Shown here piece after piece: positions 22,960 through 34,618 of a stretch of 64,000 nt of DNA. How positions within the stretch are numbered: position 1 is the stretch's first letter; each line of letters begins with the position of its first letter. The notes beneath the pieces were generated by a model. It was not told the DNA's origin. It made no database searches and saw only the letters and a program-made list of their open reading frames with translations. This DNA comes from Schistocerca nitens. Lineage: Eukaryota; Arthropoda; Insecta; Orthoptera; Acrididae. A program made the position numbers and the translations under genes. The stretch covers positions 340,243,650 to 340,307,649 of the forward strand of contig NC_064619.1 in NCBI RefSeq assembly GCF_023898315.1, given 5' to 3'.

Positions 22960-24060
22960 ATGTACATGCATACACGTATAGAGCTTTCGCATGGTAAACC
23001 TCTAAGACAGTGTGGCAGAGGCATACACAAACAATGAATATGTGGATATGCTTCTGGTCCTTGGTGCATCTGATAACCGGGCTGGCGTTTCTGCTTTTGA
23101 AAATGCTGCTAGGTATTCTCATCGACACCATCCAGATAAAAATGTAGTTCGTTGTCTGGAGCTGCACCTTCAGGATCAGGTTCCCTCCTTCCACCATCGT
23201 GTGACAGGAGTCATCCACTGACTCACTGTACTCCAGTTACTGGAACTCATACACCAAGAACCTGAGCAAAGTACATGCACCATAGCAAGGCAATTGCGTG
23301 TGTCGCAATGCACAGTTGTTCATGTGCTGCACGAGCATGGGCTGCACCCCTATCATTATGCTTCCTTGCAACACCTGCATCCTGCAGATTGCCATCAGCA
23401 GAAGCATTCTGTGAATGGTTCCAAAAACAACAGGAAGCCAATGATGACTTTGTAAACACTGTAACGTGGTCAGATGAAGCAGCATTCACTCCTGAGAGTA
23501 TCTTCAATGCCCACCAATGGTGTGAGGTTAACCCGCATGTCACCTGCAACGTGGACATCAAGTTTGCTTTGGTATCAACATCTGGGCCGGAATATTGGGT
23601 GACAGGTGTTTGAGCCCCTACATGTTGCCTGACCAGTTGACTGCACGAAGGTATCATGCAATCCTCTCAAACTTTCCACCTGATGTGCTGGAAGATGTTC
23701 AACAACACGTTCGGCAGAGCATATGGTTCCAACATGATGGTGCACCGCCACACTCTGGAATTAATGTATGACAGTATTTGGACAGAAAATTTCCAGGTAA
23801 ATGGCTTGAACGTGTAGGTCCAGTTCCATCGCCACTGCATTCATCTGACCTAAATCCCCTGGATTTCTTCCTGTTGGGACATCTGAGGGAGCATGTATAA
23901 TCTACTCCACCGATGAATGTGGAAGAATTGGTGGGGCATGTTCATGCTGCTCTCGTTACTGTGGACACAGCTTTGCTGCAAAGGATCCAGAGCTGTATGA
24001 TCCAGTGGATTGCACAATGTCTGGATGTGCAGGAAGGTCGCTTTTAGCATCTGTTGTTCT
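22960..24060 (+). pseudogene. Transposase of the DD41D-like mariner element, broken
   Basis: The protein would bind the inverted ends and cut and paste the element. Pieces in shifting plus frames appear in the right order. First comes an N-terminal helical segment (YTNNEYVDMLLVLGASD) like the DUF4817-type domain of insect transposases. It is followed by a helix-turn-helix (TIARQLRVSQCTVVHVLHEHG), then VTWSDEAAFTPE with the first Asp (23473-23475), WFQHDGAPPHSG with the second (23736-23738), and SSDLNPLDFFLLGHLRE with the third (23862-23864). The last two Asp codons are in one frame, 41 residues apart. An in-frame TGA lies between them (23767-23769) and another in REHV-stop. At least two frameshifts occur upstream. 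Confidence 0.85.
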
Positions 24061-24429
24061 GAGGACTATGAATTCTGTCATGAATGTCATGCGGTCATTA
24101 ATATGAACATTATTATCATCACTGGCTGCTAATGTGCAACATCTGAGTGCTCATATTACATGTAGTATAAATGACAAGTAGATGTTGTATTATTGTACTG
24201 TACTTTCATCTTTAGCATCTTGAAATTGATATTGTTTTTGTGGTTACTGTCCTAAGACAGGTAATTTGTTTCAACTGTCTATTTCTAATTTGACTAACCA
24301 CGTATTTGTTACGTTCACCATTACAAAATGTTGTAAATTTAGGATACATGTGACCTAAGAAATGGTATATATTACAGTATGAAACATCAGAACGAAATTA
24401 GCAAATAAAAAAAAAAATAAATAAATAAA

Positions 24430-24635
24430 AAATAAAAAATGCGCCCCAACCCAGGATTGAACCCTCGACCTTCTGCATGCTAACCCAAAACTCTATCCAC
24501 TGCACCAACTGTATAGCACAACTAATATGTGCTGGCAGATGTACTTAGCATACATGTGGTTACAGTGGTGCCAGATTGCCACTCTTTAATGCCCCTTTTC
24601 TGCCGGATGTACTCGCTAGACAAAATTTTGTGAGA
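24430..24635 (-). repeat. Inner part of the right TIR of the mariner-type element
   Basis: Inverted match to 22090-22270. It contains the tRNA-like block at 24440-24515 (minus strand, A box 24497-24507, B box 24453-24462) and ends at the I-LINE insertion, with the target duplication TTTTGTGAGA at 24626-24635. An A/T-rich run at 24406-24440 lies on its inner side. Confidence 0.85.
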
Positions 24636-24950
24636 TATGGTTGGCTGGTTGGTTGGTTTAAAAGAGGGGCAAAGGGACCAAACTGCTATGTCAATGGTCC
24701 GTTGTTCTGAATGAAACAATGCCACAAGGGTGAGAATAAAACAAGTGAGACTGACAGCACAAAACGGAGAGAAATGAAAAACCACAAGAACGATGGAAGG
24801 GCAACAAACACTTAAATGGACAAAAGGGGAGAAGAAAACCACACAAATGCAAGAAACAGGTAGCAGAGATTAAAACGACAAAACAGATTATCATGGCTAG
24901 CTGATCATGAGAATAAAAATGAGAAGCCAGCCACTCTGCAACACATTAAA

Positions 24951-25143
24951 GAAAAATGGCTCTGAGCACTATGGGACTTAACTTCTGAGGTCATCAGTCC
25001 CCTAGAACTTAGAACTACTTACACCTAACTAACCTAAGGACATCACACACATCCATGCCTGAGGCAGGATTCAAACCTGCAACCGTAGTGGTCGCGCGGT
25101 TCCAGACTATAGCGCCTAGAACCGCTCGGCCACACCAGCCGGC
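24951..25143 (-). mobile_element. tRNA-derived SINE (head type 1) in the I-LINE 3' region
   Basis: Flanked by CAACACATTAAA at 24939-24950 and 25144-25155. On the minus strand the head has an A box (TGGCCGAGCGG) and a B box (GGTTTGAATCC). The tail ends with AAGTCCCATAGTGCTCAGAG. The same family occurs at 54164-54357. Confidence 0.92.
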
Positions 25144-25663
25144 CAACACATTAAAACATCCACCCTAAAAGCACTAGGGTGGAGGACACAGAGGGACAAA
25201 GGACATGCGCTAAAACTGAGATCAAATGATAAAACACACCCTCATGCATAAAATGTAAAACTAAATCGGCCAATGAAGCGTTGTCAGATAAAATTGGCGG
25301 CAACGAGTCCGGTAACCAAAGATTTCATCGCACGCCAGTCAAAGTGCGACAGCGCACCAGAATATGGGCCACTGTCAACCAGGCGCCGCATCGACACTGA
25401 GGCGGGTCTTCACGACGCAGGAGGTAGCTGTGGGTCACCTAAGCATGGCCAATGCAGAGCCGGCAGAGAACCACAGAGTCCCTGCGAGAGGCCCACATGG
25501 AGGACTGCCACAAATTCGTAGTCTCCTTAATGGCACGCAGTTTGTTGTTCATACTGAGATTATGCCGTTCTGTCTCCCAAAGCAGAAGAACCTGGCAGCA
25601 TAAAAACCGATGCAGGTGAGTTATTGGAATGCCAATCTCCATAAGCCGTTTCTGTGTAGCCTA

Positions 25664-26206
25664 TTTGGCCAGCCTGTCAGCAAGTTCGTTGCCTGGGATT
25701 CCGACGTGTCCTGGAGTCCACACAAACACCGTTGAAAGACTGGACCATTCCAGGGCATAGATGGACTCCTGGATGATCACTACCAAAGGATAATGAGGGT
25801 AGCACTGGTCGATAACTTGTAGGCTGCTCAAGGAGTCAGTACACAGAAGAAATGGCTGCCCAGGGCATGAATGGATGGGCTCAAGAGCACGAGATATAGC
25901 AATCAGCTCTGTAGTGAAAACACTACAGCCATTGGGCAAGGAAAGCTGTTTAATATGTCCTCCATGGGCATATGCGAAGTCAACATGACCATCAGCCATT
26001 GAGCCGTCGGTGTAAACCACTTCATGGCCTCGGTAAATGGCGAAAATCAAGAGAAAGTGACAGCGGAGAACTGCAGGGTGAATTAAGTCCTTTGGGCCTT
26101 GGGAAAGAACCTGGCAAAGCCACAGCCTAGATGTACACCAAGGAGGTGTAAGCAAACAGACCTTGAGTATGAGTGGTAAAGGCAAAAACTCCACTTCAGA
26201 CAGAAG
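25664..26206 (-). pseudogene. RNase H domain and 3' ORF2 end of the I-type LINE
   Basis: Encodes VVYTDGSMADG, then FTTELIAISRALE, LLCTDSLSSLQVI and VFVWTPGHVGIPGNELADRL. These are the D, E, D and H/D blocks of a type I ribonuclease H, which removes the RNA strand during reverse transcription. The frame is open for about 177 codons up to the RTE insertion at 26207-26215. The stop TAG follows about 25660. In the intact LINE it is continuous with the RT domain at 29238 and beyond. Confidence 0.92.
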
Positions 26207-26215
26207 AGATTGGAT

Positions 26216-29200
26216 GTTGTTGTTGTTGTGGTCTTCAGTCCTGAGACTGGTCTGATGCAGCTCTCTATGCTACTCTATCCTGTGCAAGCTTCTTCATCTC
26301 CCAGTACCTACTGCAACCTACATCCTTCTGAATCTGCTTCATGTATTCATCTCTTGGTCTCCCCCTACGATTTTTACCCTCCACGCTGCCCTCCAATACT
26401 AAATTGGTGATCCCTTGATGCCTCAGAACATGTCCTACCAACCGATCCCTTCTTCTGGTCAAGTTGTGCCATAAACTCCTCTTCTCCCCAATCCTATTCA
26501 GTACCTCCTCATTAGTTATGTGATCTACCCATCTAATCTTCAGCATTCTTCTGTAGCACCACATTTCGAAAGCTTCTATTCTCTTCGTGTCCAAACTATT
26601 AATCGTCCATGTTTCACTTCCATACATGGCTACACTCCATACAAATACTTTCAGAAACGACTTCCTGACACTTAAATCCATACTCAATGTTAACAAATTT
26701 CTCTTCTTCAGAAACGCTTTCCTTGCCATTGCCAGTCTATATTTTATATCCTCTCTACTTCGACCATCATCAGTTATTTTGCTCCCCAAATAGCAAAACT
26801 CCTTTACTACTTTAAGTACCTCATTTCCTAATCTAATTCCCTCAGCATCACCCAACTTAATTCGACTACATTACATTAACCCGTTTTGCTTTTGTTGATG
26901 TTCATCTTATACCCTCCTTTCAAGACACTGTCCATTCCGTTCAACTGCTCTTCCAAGTCCTTTGCTGTCTCTCACAGAATTAAAATGTCATCAGCGAACC
27001 TCAAAGTTTTTATTTCTTCTATACGGATTTTAATACCTACTCCGAATTTTTCTTTTGTTTCCTTTATTGCTTGCTCAATATACAGATTGAATAACATCGG
27101 GAAGAGGCTACAACCCTGTCTTACTCTCTTCCCAACCACTGCTTCCCTTTCATGTCCCTCGACTCTTATAACTGCCATCTGGTTTCTGTACAAATTGTAA
27201 ATAGCCTTTTGCTCCCTGTATTTTACCCCTGCCACCTTTAGAATTTGAAAGAGAGTATTCCAGTCAACATTGTCAAAAGCTTTCTCTAAGTCTACAAATG
27301 CTAGAAACGTAGGTTTGCCTTTCCTTAATCTTTCTTCTAAGATAAGTCGTAAGGTCAGTATTGCCTCACGTGTTCCAGTATTTCTACGGAATCCAAACTG
27401 ATCTTCCCCGAGGTCGGCTTCTACTAGTTTTTCCATTTGTCTGTAAAGAATTCGTGGTAGTATTTTGCAGCTGTGGCTTATTAAACTGATTGTTCGGTAA
27501 TTCTCACATCTGTCTTCTTGAAGTCTGAGGGTATTTCACCTGTTTCATACATCTTGCTCACCAGATGGTAGAGTTTTGTCAGGACTGGCTCTCCCAAGGC
27601 AGTCAGTAGTTCCAATGGAATGTTGTCTACTCCGGGGGCCTTGTTTTGACTCAGGTCTTTAAGTGCTCTGTCAAACTCTTCACGCAGTATCGTATCTCCC
27701 ATTTCATCTTCATCTACATCCTCTTCCATTTCCATAATATTGTCCTCAAGTACATCGCCCTTGTATAAACCCTCTATATACTCCTTCCACCTTTCTGCTT
27801 TCCCTTCTTTGCTTAGAACTGGGTTTCCATCTGAGCTCTTGATGTTCATACAAGTGGTTCTCTTATCTCCAAAGGTCTCTTTAATTTTCCTGTAGGCAGT
27901 ATCTATCTTACCCCTAGTGAGATAAGCCTCTACATCCTTACATTTGCCCTCTAGCCATCCCTGCTTAGCCATTTTGCACTTCCTGTCGATCTCATTTTTG
28001 AGACATTTGTATTCCTTTTTGCCTGCTTCATTTACTGCATTTTTATATTTTCTCCTTTCATCAATTAAATTCAATATTTCTTCTGTTACCCAAGGATTTC
28101 TACTAGCCCTCGTCTTTTTACCTACTTGATCCTCTGCTGCCTTCACTACTTCATCCCTCAAAGCTACCCATTCTTCTTCTACTGTATTTCTTTCCCCCAT
28201 TCCTGTCAATTGTTCCCTTATGCTCTCCCTGAAACTCTGTACAACCTCTGGTTCTTTCAGTTTATCCAGGTCCCATCTCCTTAAATTCCCACCTTTTTGC
28301 AGTTTCTTCAGTTTTAATCTACAGGTCATAACCAATAGATTGTGGTCAGAGTCCACATCTGCCCCTGGAAATGTCTTACAATTTAAAACCTGGTTCCTAA
28401 ATCTCTGTCTTACCATTATATAATCTATCTGATACCTTTTAGTATCTCCAGGGTTCTTCCATGTATACAACCTTCTATCATGATTCTTAAACCAAGTGTT
28501 AGCTGTGATTAAGTTGTGCTCTGTGCAAAATTCTACCAGGCGGCTTCCTCTTTCATTTCTTAGCCCCAATCCATTTTCACCTACTACGTTTCCTTCTCTC
28601 CCTTTTCCTACACTCGAATTCCAGTCACCCATGACTATTATTTTCATCTCCCTTCACTATCTGAATAATTTCTTTTATTTCATCATACATTTCTTCAATT
28701 TCTTCGTCATCTGCAGAGCTAGTTGGCATATAAACTTGTACTACTGTAGTAGGTGTGGGCTTCGTATCTATCTTGGCCACAATAATGCGTTCACTAAGCT
28801 GTTTGTAGTAGCTTACCCGTGTTCCTATTTTCCTATTCATTATTAAACCTACTCCTGCATTACCCCTATTTGACTTTGTGTTTATAATCCTGTAGTCACC
28901 TGACCAGAAGTCTTGTTCCTCCTGCCACCGAACTTCACTAATTCCCACTATATCTAACTTTAAACTATCCATTTCCCTTTTCAAATTTTCTAACCTACCT
29001 GCCCCATTAAGGGACCTGACATTCCACGCTCCGATCCGTAGAACGCCAATTTTCTTTCTCCTGATAACGACATCCTCTTGAGTAGTCTCTGTCCGGAGAT
29101 CCGAATGGGGGACTATTTTACCTCCGGAATATTTTACCCAAGACGACGCCATCATTATTTAATCATACAGTAAAGCTGCATGCCCTCGGGAAAAATTACG

Positions 29201-29228
29201 GCCGTAGTTTCCCCTTGCTTTCAGCCGT
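26216..29228 (-). mobile_element. Young, nearly full-length RTE LINE (copy 2)
   Basis: Inserted in the I-type LINE with AGATTGGAT duplicated at 26207-26215 and 29229-29237. The 3' tail at 26216 is (GTT)n, i.e. (AAC)n on the element strand. The 5' leader is shortened to about 70 bp compared with copy 1. One ORF of about 960 codons is recognisable but broken into four pieces. At about 3.0 kb it has the normal size of an RTE. Confidence 0.95.
26240..29155 (-). pseudogene. RTE ORF: endonuclease plus reverse transcriptase, four lesions
   Basis: In order on the minus strand come endonuclease blocks GAWNVRSLNG, EVRWQEEQDFWSG, VYMPTSSADDE (28625-29155), then MGDWNSSVGKG, QIDYIMV and DSDHNLL (27481-28647). 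RT blocks follow: APGVDNIPLELL, FGFRRNTGTREAI, FVDLEKAFDNVDW, RQGCSLFPMLFN, FADDILIL (26972-27436). The C-terminal region with CYLGSKITDDG, SETWTINSLD and RRGRPRDEYMKQI spans 26265-26855. Breaks are a frameshift near 28640, one near 27480, a stop just after FADDILIL and a frameshift near 26870. The endonuclease nicks the target and the RT copies element RNA from the nick. The catalytic FADD is intact although the chain is not. Confidence 0.92.
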
Positions 29229-29237
29229 AGATTGGAT

Positions 29238-30575
29238 ACGAACTGCAATTGTAAGCCCTGACCTGGGTCGCCGATGTAGGAGATGAACTGCCTTGGGTGG
29301 GAAAACAAGACGGTAATTTGGATGCGCAGGAGAACTGCAAACAAGTACAAAATAACTGGCAAGCAGTTGTGCACACCTGACCTGCAATGGAGGGACTCCA
29401 GCCTCTGCCAGGAAACTGGTCACCGGACTCGTCCTAAAAGTTCCCATCGCTAGTTGAATGCCACAGTGGTGCTCTGGGTTGAGTAAACACAACGCTGAGG
29501 GTGCCACTGAACCATAAACCAGACTCCCATAGTCAAGGTGGGATTGAACAAGGGCTCTGTAGAGCTGCAGCAGCATCGAGCAATTTGTACCTCAATTGGT
29601 GTTGCTCAGGCAGCGGAGGGCATTGAGGTGCTGCCAGCATGTCCGCTTAAGGTGTCAAAAACCAGTCCTAAAAATCAATATGTCTCCACTACTTTGAGGG
29701 GATCGACAGAAAGGTAAAGTTCTGGTTCCAGATGAACGGTACGGTACCGACAGAAGTGCGTAACACATGACTTTTCGGCTGAAAACTGGAAGCCACGACT
29801 GCACCTTGTAGATGGCTCCCTGTACGTGCCGCTTAGCAACACCAGTACTGGTGGAGCAGTACGAAATGCAGAAGTCGTCTGCATACAGAGAAGGTGAGAC
29901 GGACGGCCCTACAGCTCCTGCTAGACCATTAAAGGCCACTAAAAATAGAGAGACACTCAATACAGAGCTCTGCGGGACCCCATTCTCCTGGATATGGGAG
30001 GAAATATGGGAGGCACCAGCTTGGATATGGAAAGTACAAAGTGACAGGAAATTATGGATAAACATCGGGAGCGGCCTCAGGGACCCCACTCAAATATAAT
30101 TTGGCAAGGATATGATGTCGCCAGGTGGTGTCATACACTTTTTGTAAATCAAAAAAGATGGCAACAAGGTGTTGGTGTCTGGGAAAGGCTGTTTGGATGG
30201 CAGACTCGAGGGACACCAGATTATCAGTGGTAGAGCGAACCTGGCGGGAACTGCCCTGGCACGGAGCTAGTAAGCCACATGAGTCCAGGACCCAACACAA
30301 CCACCGACACACCATATGTTCCAGCAGCTTACAGAGAACGTTGGTGAGGCTGATGGGCTAATTGCTATCTACATGAAGTAGGTTTTTGCCAGTTTGAGCA
30401 CTGGTATGATGGTGCTCTCCCGCCAGTGTGATGGAAAGATGCCATTGCACCAGATCTGGCTGAAGATCACGAGATGTCCCTTGTAGTTAGACCAGAGATG
30501 TTTAATCATATGACTGTGGATCTGATCTGGCCCAGGAGCTGTGTCGGGGCAATGTGCAAGGGCAGGAGCTCCCAC
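29238..30575 (-). pseudogene. Reverse transcriptase region of the I-type LINE
   Basis: 30369-30575 holds the fingers start (GPDQIHSHMIKHL, SHWRESTIIPVLK). 30052-30315 holds AIFFDLQKVYDTTWR, the first catalytic block. 29655-30089 holds GVPQSSVLSVSLF and SLYADDFCISY, the second. 29238-29576 is the thumb (SHLDYGSLVYGS, LAEAGVPPLQVR). Frames change between pieces, so it is dead, but the motif order is complete. Joined across the RTE insertion it continues into the RNase H domain at 26206. Confidence 0.88.
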
Positions 30576-30965
30576 TCTGTGAATGGGGCGTTATAGCGTT
30601 CACTGTGGCGTGTAGTGAACGAGAGGACTTTCCCTTCTCTCCACTATTTGAGAGTGTGAAAGGCTGGGGAGTAATTCTCTGCTGCAGATGCGCGAGCATA
30701 GTGCTCAGCAATCGCGTTTGCATTGGTAGGTAACACACCATTTATGTTAACACCGGGAACCCCTGTTGGGGTCTGGTACCCAAAAACTCATTTGATCTTT
30801 GCCCAGACTTGGGAACGTGACATATGGATGGCACCCCATGGTCGAGACTTATCTCTCCCAACACTCCTGTTTCTGTCTTTTGATAAGCTGGCGAACGCGG
30901 GCACGGAGCCGTTTACAGGCTATGAGGTGCTCCAGGGAAGGGTGCGGCTTATGCCACTGCAGAGC

Positions 30966-31665
30966 TCACCGGCGCTCTGTAATTGCCTCAGCGACTTTCG
31001 ACAACCACCAAGGAACTGTCTTTTGCCAGGGGCACCCTAAAGAACGAAGGATTGTGTTTACCACCACAGAAACTATCATCGTAGTTACCTGCTCAATCAC
31101 CACATTGATGTTATCATGTGGGGGAAATCCAAGGTGACAGCAGAAGTGAAAGTGTCCCAGTCTGCCTTGTTTAAAGCCCATCTGGGCAGGTGCCCGTGGG
31201 CCTGATGCCGAGGGCAGTGACAGGAAGATGGGGAAGTGGTCACTACCGGCACAGGTTGTCATGTTCTCTCCAGTGGATAGATGGGAGAAGGCCAGGACTG
31301 CAAACCAAGAGATCAATGGCCGAATATGTGCCATGTGCCACACTGAAATGTGTGGGGTCACCTGTATTTAAGAGGCAGAGGTCGAGTTGTGACAGTAAAT
31401 TTTCGACATCTCTGCCTCGGCCAGTAAGCACGGGGCCACCCCACAATGGGTTATGAGCATTAAAATCTCCCAAAAGTAGGAAAGGTTTAGGGAGTTGATA
31501 AATCAGTGCAGCCAATGTGTTCAGGGGTACTGCACCATCTGGAGGAAGATATACATTGCAGACAGTTATTTCCTGCGCCGTCGTTATCCCGACAGATACA
31601 GCTTCAAGAGGGGTTTGAAGGGGTACAGCTTCACTGCATACTGAGTTCAGGACACACACACACAA
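30966..31665 (-). pseudogene. Endonuclease region of the I-type LINE
   Basis: Minus-strand pieces with ITVCNVYLPPDGAVP, LLLGDFNAHNPLWGG and GTYSAIDLLVCSP (31243-31665), then SDHFPIFLSLP (30966-31361) in another frame. These are the metal-binding and catalytic blocks of LINE endonucleases of the exonuclease III fold. At least one frameshift separates the last block. Confidence 0.88.
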
Positions 31666-32400
31666 ACTCCACCTGACACTTTATTACAGTCACTATGGTT
31701 CTTGTAATATCCGCTATAGCTGCGGAAGGGCAATGCAGAAAGCAGGTGTAAAGCTTAAGAGTTGCTGTAATCAGCCAGGTGGTGAAAAAAACCACTGCAA
31801 CTCCACTGGAGGATGACGCTATCGTGAGGCTGGGAAGTCGGCAGACTTGACATGTAGCACTGGAAGTGCAGCAGGAAGACATGTGCCCGAATTTCTGGCA
31901 CATAAAGCACCGCGTAGAGGGAGGGACGTATGGTTTAATGTCACAGTGGTAAACCATCACCTTGCCCTTTTCAGGCAAAGAATCACCCTCAAAGGCCAAG
32001 ATGAAAGCACTGGTAGCAACCCTATTGTCTTTGGGTCCCCTGTAAACGCACTGGATGAAATGAACACCCCGCCATTCTAAATTGACGCGGAGCTCCTGGT
32101 CAGATTGCAAGAGGAGATCATGATGGAAAATGATCCCCTGGACCATGTTGAGGCTTTTATGGGGGGTGACAGAAACAGGAATATCACCCAGCTTGTCACA
32201 GGCGAGTAACACTCGGGACTGGGCTGGGGATGCAGTCTGAATCAAGACTGCACTGTTTTGCTCTTGGACAGCATTGTCACTTCTACAAACTTATCTTCAA
32301 GGTGTTCAATGAAAAACTGAGACTTCATAGGTAGAAAGGAGTCCCCATCAGTTCTGCTACAGACTAAAAATCGAGGTGAACATGGCACTCTCATTCTGTA
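31631..32400 (-). pseudogene. ORF1 (gag-like, zinc knuckle) of the I-type LINE
   Basis: 31631-32245 encodes a segment with YRGPKDNRVATSAFILAFEG followed by CFMCQKFGHMSSC (residues 113-126 of the piece), a CX2CX4HX4C-type zinc knuckle, and a second CQVC. Such proteins bind the element RNA. The N-terminal part, toward 32400 and beyond, is fragmented. Confidence 0.8.
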
Positions 32401-33156
32401 GCCCTACGTTCCTCCCATGATGTAGCGAGGGAGGGAAATGATTTAGGGTCATACCTGTTGGCATTGTATTCAATCTTGCCCTTCTTAGATACTGCTGGTG
32501 CCATACGGTCACCAGCATGAGACGACTTAGTCCGCTTCATTGTGGGTCATCTGCCCTGATGCCACCCACTCGATCAGGGGCTCTCCCCACGGGCGCCACC
32601 CAGCCACAGCAAAGGCCAACTGGCATGATGGCCATTGCTGGGAGTCCTGATGCCCCAGGACGACAGGCATCTACTCCTTGGCATACATGGGGAGTTTACA
32701 GCTCAGGCATCAGCAGTGTGATCTCTGTGTTGTCAGGGGGCGACCACCAAATGGGTACATGATGGCACCATCACAACGGACTGGCTACCATGCTGGATAT
32801 TGGGTGCAGAGAAATCCAATATTGTCATTGGGGCGAAAGAGGGTAGGAGACAATGGAAGACGATGACATATCCCGGAAAGTGTCCTCGCCGTAATAGTTG
32901 AATTCCAGGTGGAGATGTAAAGCAATGACAAGAGATTCAGGAGATCGAATCTAAGGGCACCATGGATAACTTTTGCACAACGTAAGGCGTCCTTCCCCAT
33001 ATGGCATGCACTTCTGAAGAATTTTGAAAGTGGCAGGTCAAATCATAGAATGGGACCTGAACTCTTAGGGCCGAAAAGTGTGAGGCTCCTTTTAGTTGGC
33101 TCTTACGACAGGCAAGAATACCTTGGGCCTATTCTAACCCCCGGACTCACAGGGGG
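32401..33156 (-). other. 5' leader region of the I-type LINE
   Basis: No clear ORF. The terminal part begins on the element strand with CCCCCTGTGAGTCCGG and contains AATAGGCCCAAGGTATTC, which I associate with a repeated 5' end of grasshopper LINEs. It may hold the internal promoter. Confidence 0.6.
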
Positions 33157-33237
33157 TTTTGTGAGAGATTTTTTTTATCGCCTGCATGTGGGGAGTTGTG
33201 CTGCAAAGCCTGAGTGCACGAATTTCACTTCACCCTG
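33157..33237 (-). repeat. Outer part of the right TIR of the mariner-type element
   Basis: Inverted match to 22018-22098, separated from the inner part (24430-24635) by the I-type LINE. It ends CACTTCACCCTG followed by TA. Confidence 0.88.
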
Positions 33238-34413
33238 TATATTCCATCCATCATCCCACCTACTCTTCTTTGCTTAGTACTGGCTTGTCACCTGAGGTCT
33301 GAATGTTCATAGGCGCATCTCCTTTCTTGAAAGTTATTTTTAAATTTTCCTGGACCTTCGCCACCTACCTTTCCCATAGTTGTGTGCATATACAGTCTTC
33401 AGTTCCTTGTCTGGCCATTCCTGCTTTGCCATTCTGCACTTCCTATCAATCACGTTTTTACAAATTTTCCCTTTTACCTGCTTCATTTGCTGCATTTTTA
33501 TATTTCCTTTCATCAGTTGGATTCAGTCTTGTGTATCGTACAACAATATCTGCTGGGCCTTGTTTTTTGCCTGTTTGATCCTGTGTTACCTTCGCTATTC
33601 CATCTCTCAAACTAGCCATTCTTATTCTGCTTTATTCCTTTCCCCAGTTTTAATCACTCATAGCCCAATGTTCCCTTACAAATGTCCAACCACCTCTGGT
33701 TCTTTCAACCTAGCTGAATCCCATCTCCCTAATATCCAACCTTTCTGTAATATCTTCAGTCTTAATTAGCAGTTCATAATCAATAACTTATGGTCACAGT
33801 CAACATCTGGAACTGGAAATGTTTTGCAGTCTAAAAACTGGTTTTGAAATCTGTCTTACTTTTGATATCTTTGTCTTTCTGCTGTATAATATATACGAAA
33901 CCCTCCATTCTCTCCAAGTTTCTTCCTTGTATACAATCTTTTTTCATGATTCTTAATCCAATGATTAAATTGTGCTCCATCCAATATTCTACCAGGGTAC
34001 TTTCCCTTTCATTTCTTTCCCCCAGTTCATGTTATCCTACTGTTTTTCCAATCCATTCCTTTTTGTACTTTCAAATTCCAGTCCTCCAATACAGTTAAAT
34101 TATTATCTCCCTTAATTACCTGAATAATTTCTTTTGTGATAGATTGCTACTTACTGTGTGGAAGAGCTGATTAATATCCAACAATCTACTTTTCAATGTG
34201 CCTATTTGCAACTCCATGCATCCTATATGTTGCAAGTGTTGTTATATTTATTCCATTCTGTATTTTTGATTGATTGAATTTCTTTTATCACAGCATGTAT
34301 TCTTTCAATCTCTTCATTAGCTTTGAAACTAGTAGACATATAAATTTGTATACTGTCATGGGTGTTGGTTTTGCATCTATCTTGGATGCAATAATGCACT
34401 TACTATGTTGTTC

Positions 34414-34618
34414 AAATGGTTCTGAGCACTATGGGACTTAACATCTATGGTCATCAGTCCCCTAGAACTTAGAACTACTTAAACCAAACTAACTTAAGGA
34501 CAGCACACAACACCCAGCCATCACGAGGCAGAGAAAATCCCTGACCCCGCCGGGAATCGAACCCGGGAACCTGGGCGTGGGAAGCGAGAACGCTACCGCA
34601 CGACCACGAGATGCGGGC
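34414..34618 (-). mobile_element. tRNA-derived SINE (head type 2) in the old RTE
   Basis: Flanked by CTATGTTGTTC (34403-34413) and CTATATTGTTC (34619-34629), one mismatch. On the minus strand the head has TGGTCGTGCGG (A box) and GGGTTCGATTCCCGG (B box). It differs from the head of the SINEs at 24951 and 54164 but shares their tail (CTAAGTTCTAGGGGACTGAT, then AGTCCCATAGTGCTCAGA). Confidence 0.9.

Larger units (their letters stand above)
24636..33156 (-). mobile_element. I-type LINE with RNase H, interrupted by an RTE and a SINE
   Basis: TTTTGTGAGA is duplicated at 24626-24635 and 33157-33166, marking the insertion into the mariner arm. On the minus strand the order is a 5' leader starting CCCCCTGTGAGTCCGG, ORF1 with a zinc knuckle (near 31890), endonuclease (30970-31665), reverse transcriptase (29240-30575), RNase H (25664-26206) and a 3' end with (AACC)n (near 24645-24660). 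Removing the inserted RTE joins the RT C-terminus to the RNase H linker in the same frame. The RNase H domain and this ORF order place it in the I superclade (I/Loa-like). Coding is split by many stops and frameshifts. Confidence 0.88.
22018..33237 (+). mobile_element. Tc1/mariner-superfamily transposon (DD41D-like), interrupted
   Basis: The left end CAGGGTGAAGTGAAATTC at 22018 follows TA (22016-22017). The right end is its inverted complement, GAATTTCACTTCACCCTG, ending at 33237 and followed by TA (33238-33239). Inverted arms are about 245 bp. The right arm is split by the I-type LINE: outer part 33157-33237, inner part about 24430-24635. Without the LINE the element would be about 2.7 kb. 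The interior carries a broken transposase on the plus strand. The element itself sits inside the old RTE relic, whose sequence resumes on both sides. Confidence 0.9.
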
